From contig JAFAEH010000351.1 of NCBI GenBank assembly GCA_023424135.1, positions 1 through 6,584 on the forward strand: a DNA stretch of 6,584 bases, written 5' to 3'. Positions 6,567-6,584 of this stretch are shown one piece after another. The notes under the pieces were generated by a model. The model was not told the origin of the DNA. It did no database searches and saw only the letters and a list, made by a program, of their open reading frames with translations. Position 1 is the first letter of the stretch, and each line of letters opens with the position of its first letter. The position numbers and the translations under genes are program-made. Origin of the DNA: Actinomycetes bacterium (GTDB lineage: Bacteria; Actinomycetota; Actinomycetes; Actinomycetales; Cellulomonadaceae).

Positions 6567-6584
6567 CGCGGGGCCGGTGCCGTG

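Overview
The window is very GC-rich, codons end almost always in G or C, and GTG starts are common. Several starts sit 6-8 nt behind a TANNNT -10 box, as in leaderless transcripts. This points to a high-GC actinobacterium, plausibly Cellulomonas or a relative; the genus is an inference. It looks like an ordinary, densely packed chromosomal core region. I see no mobile element, CRISPR array, tRNA or rRNA, and no clear sign of recent transfer.

Layout, left to right: (1) the start of a minus-strand gene running off the left edge, whose N-terminus is three exact 28-residue repeats; (2) a minus-strand pair of a 52-aa single-span membrane peptide and a YczE-type membrane protein, coupled by a 4-nt overlap and closed by a large palindrome centred on the yczE stop codon; (3) a divergent plus-strand MocR/GntR-aminotransferase regulator of the YczR type, which shares a 61-bp operator/promoter region with that pair; (4) convergent to it, a minus-strand four-gene operon read right to left as four-span membrane protein, second four-span membrane protein, pyrD (class 2 dihydroorotate dehydrogenase) and a 71-aa conserved-type hypothetical, each junction a GTGA 4-nt overlap; (5) divergent from that operon, a complete plus-strand M17 leucyl aminopeptidase gene (pepA) with a strong hairpin right after it.

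Two regulatory modules stand out. The yczR/yczE pair is a self-contained regulator-target unit: the inverted repeat in the intergenic region overlaps the yczR -10 box, which suggests autorepression together with control of the membrane-protein operon. The pepA/pyrD-operon junction is extremely compact: the two -10 boxes lie back to back 7 bp apart, so the two promoters should compete for RNA polymerase. pyrD makes orotate for pyrimidine synthesis and pepA recycles peptides. No wholly new system is visible; the points worth a second look are the 28-residue repeat protein, the stop-codon palindrome, the missing PLP-pocket tyrosine in the regulator, and the overlapping divergent leaderless promoters.
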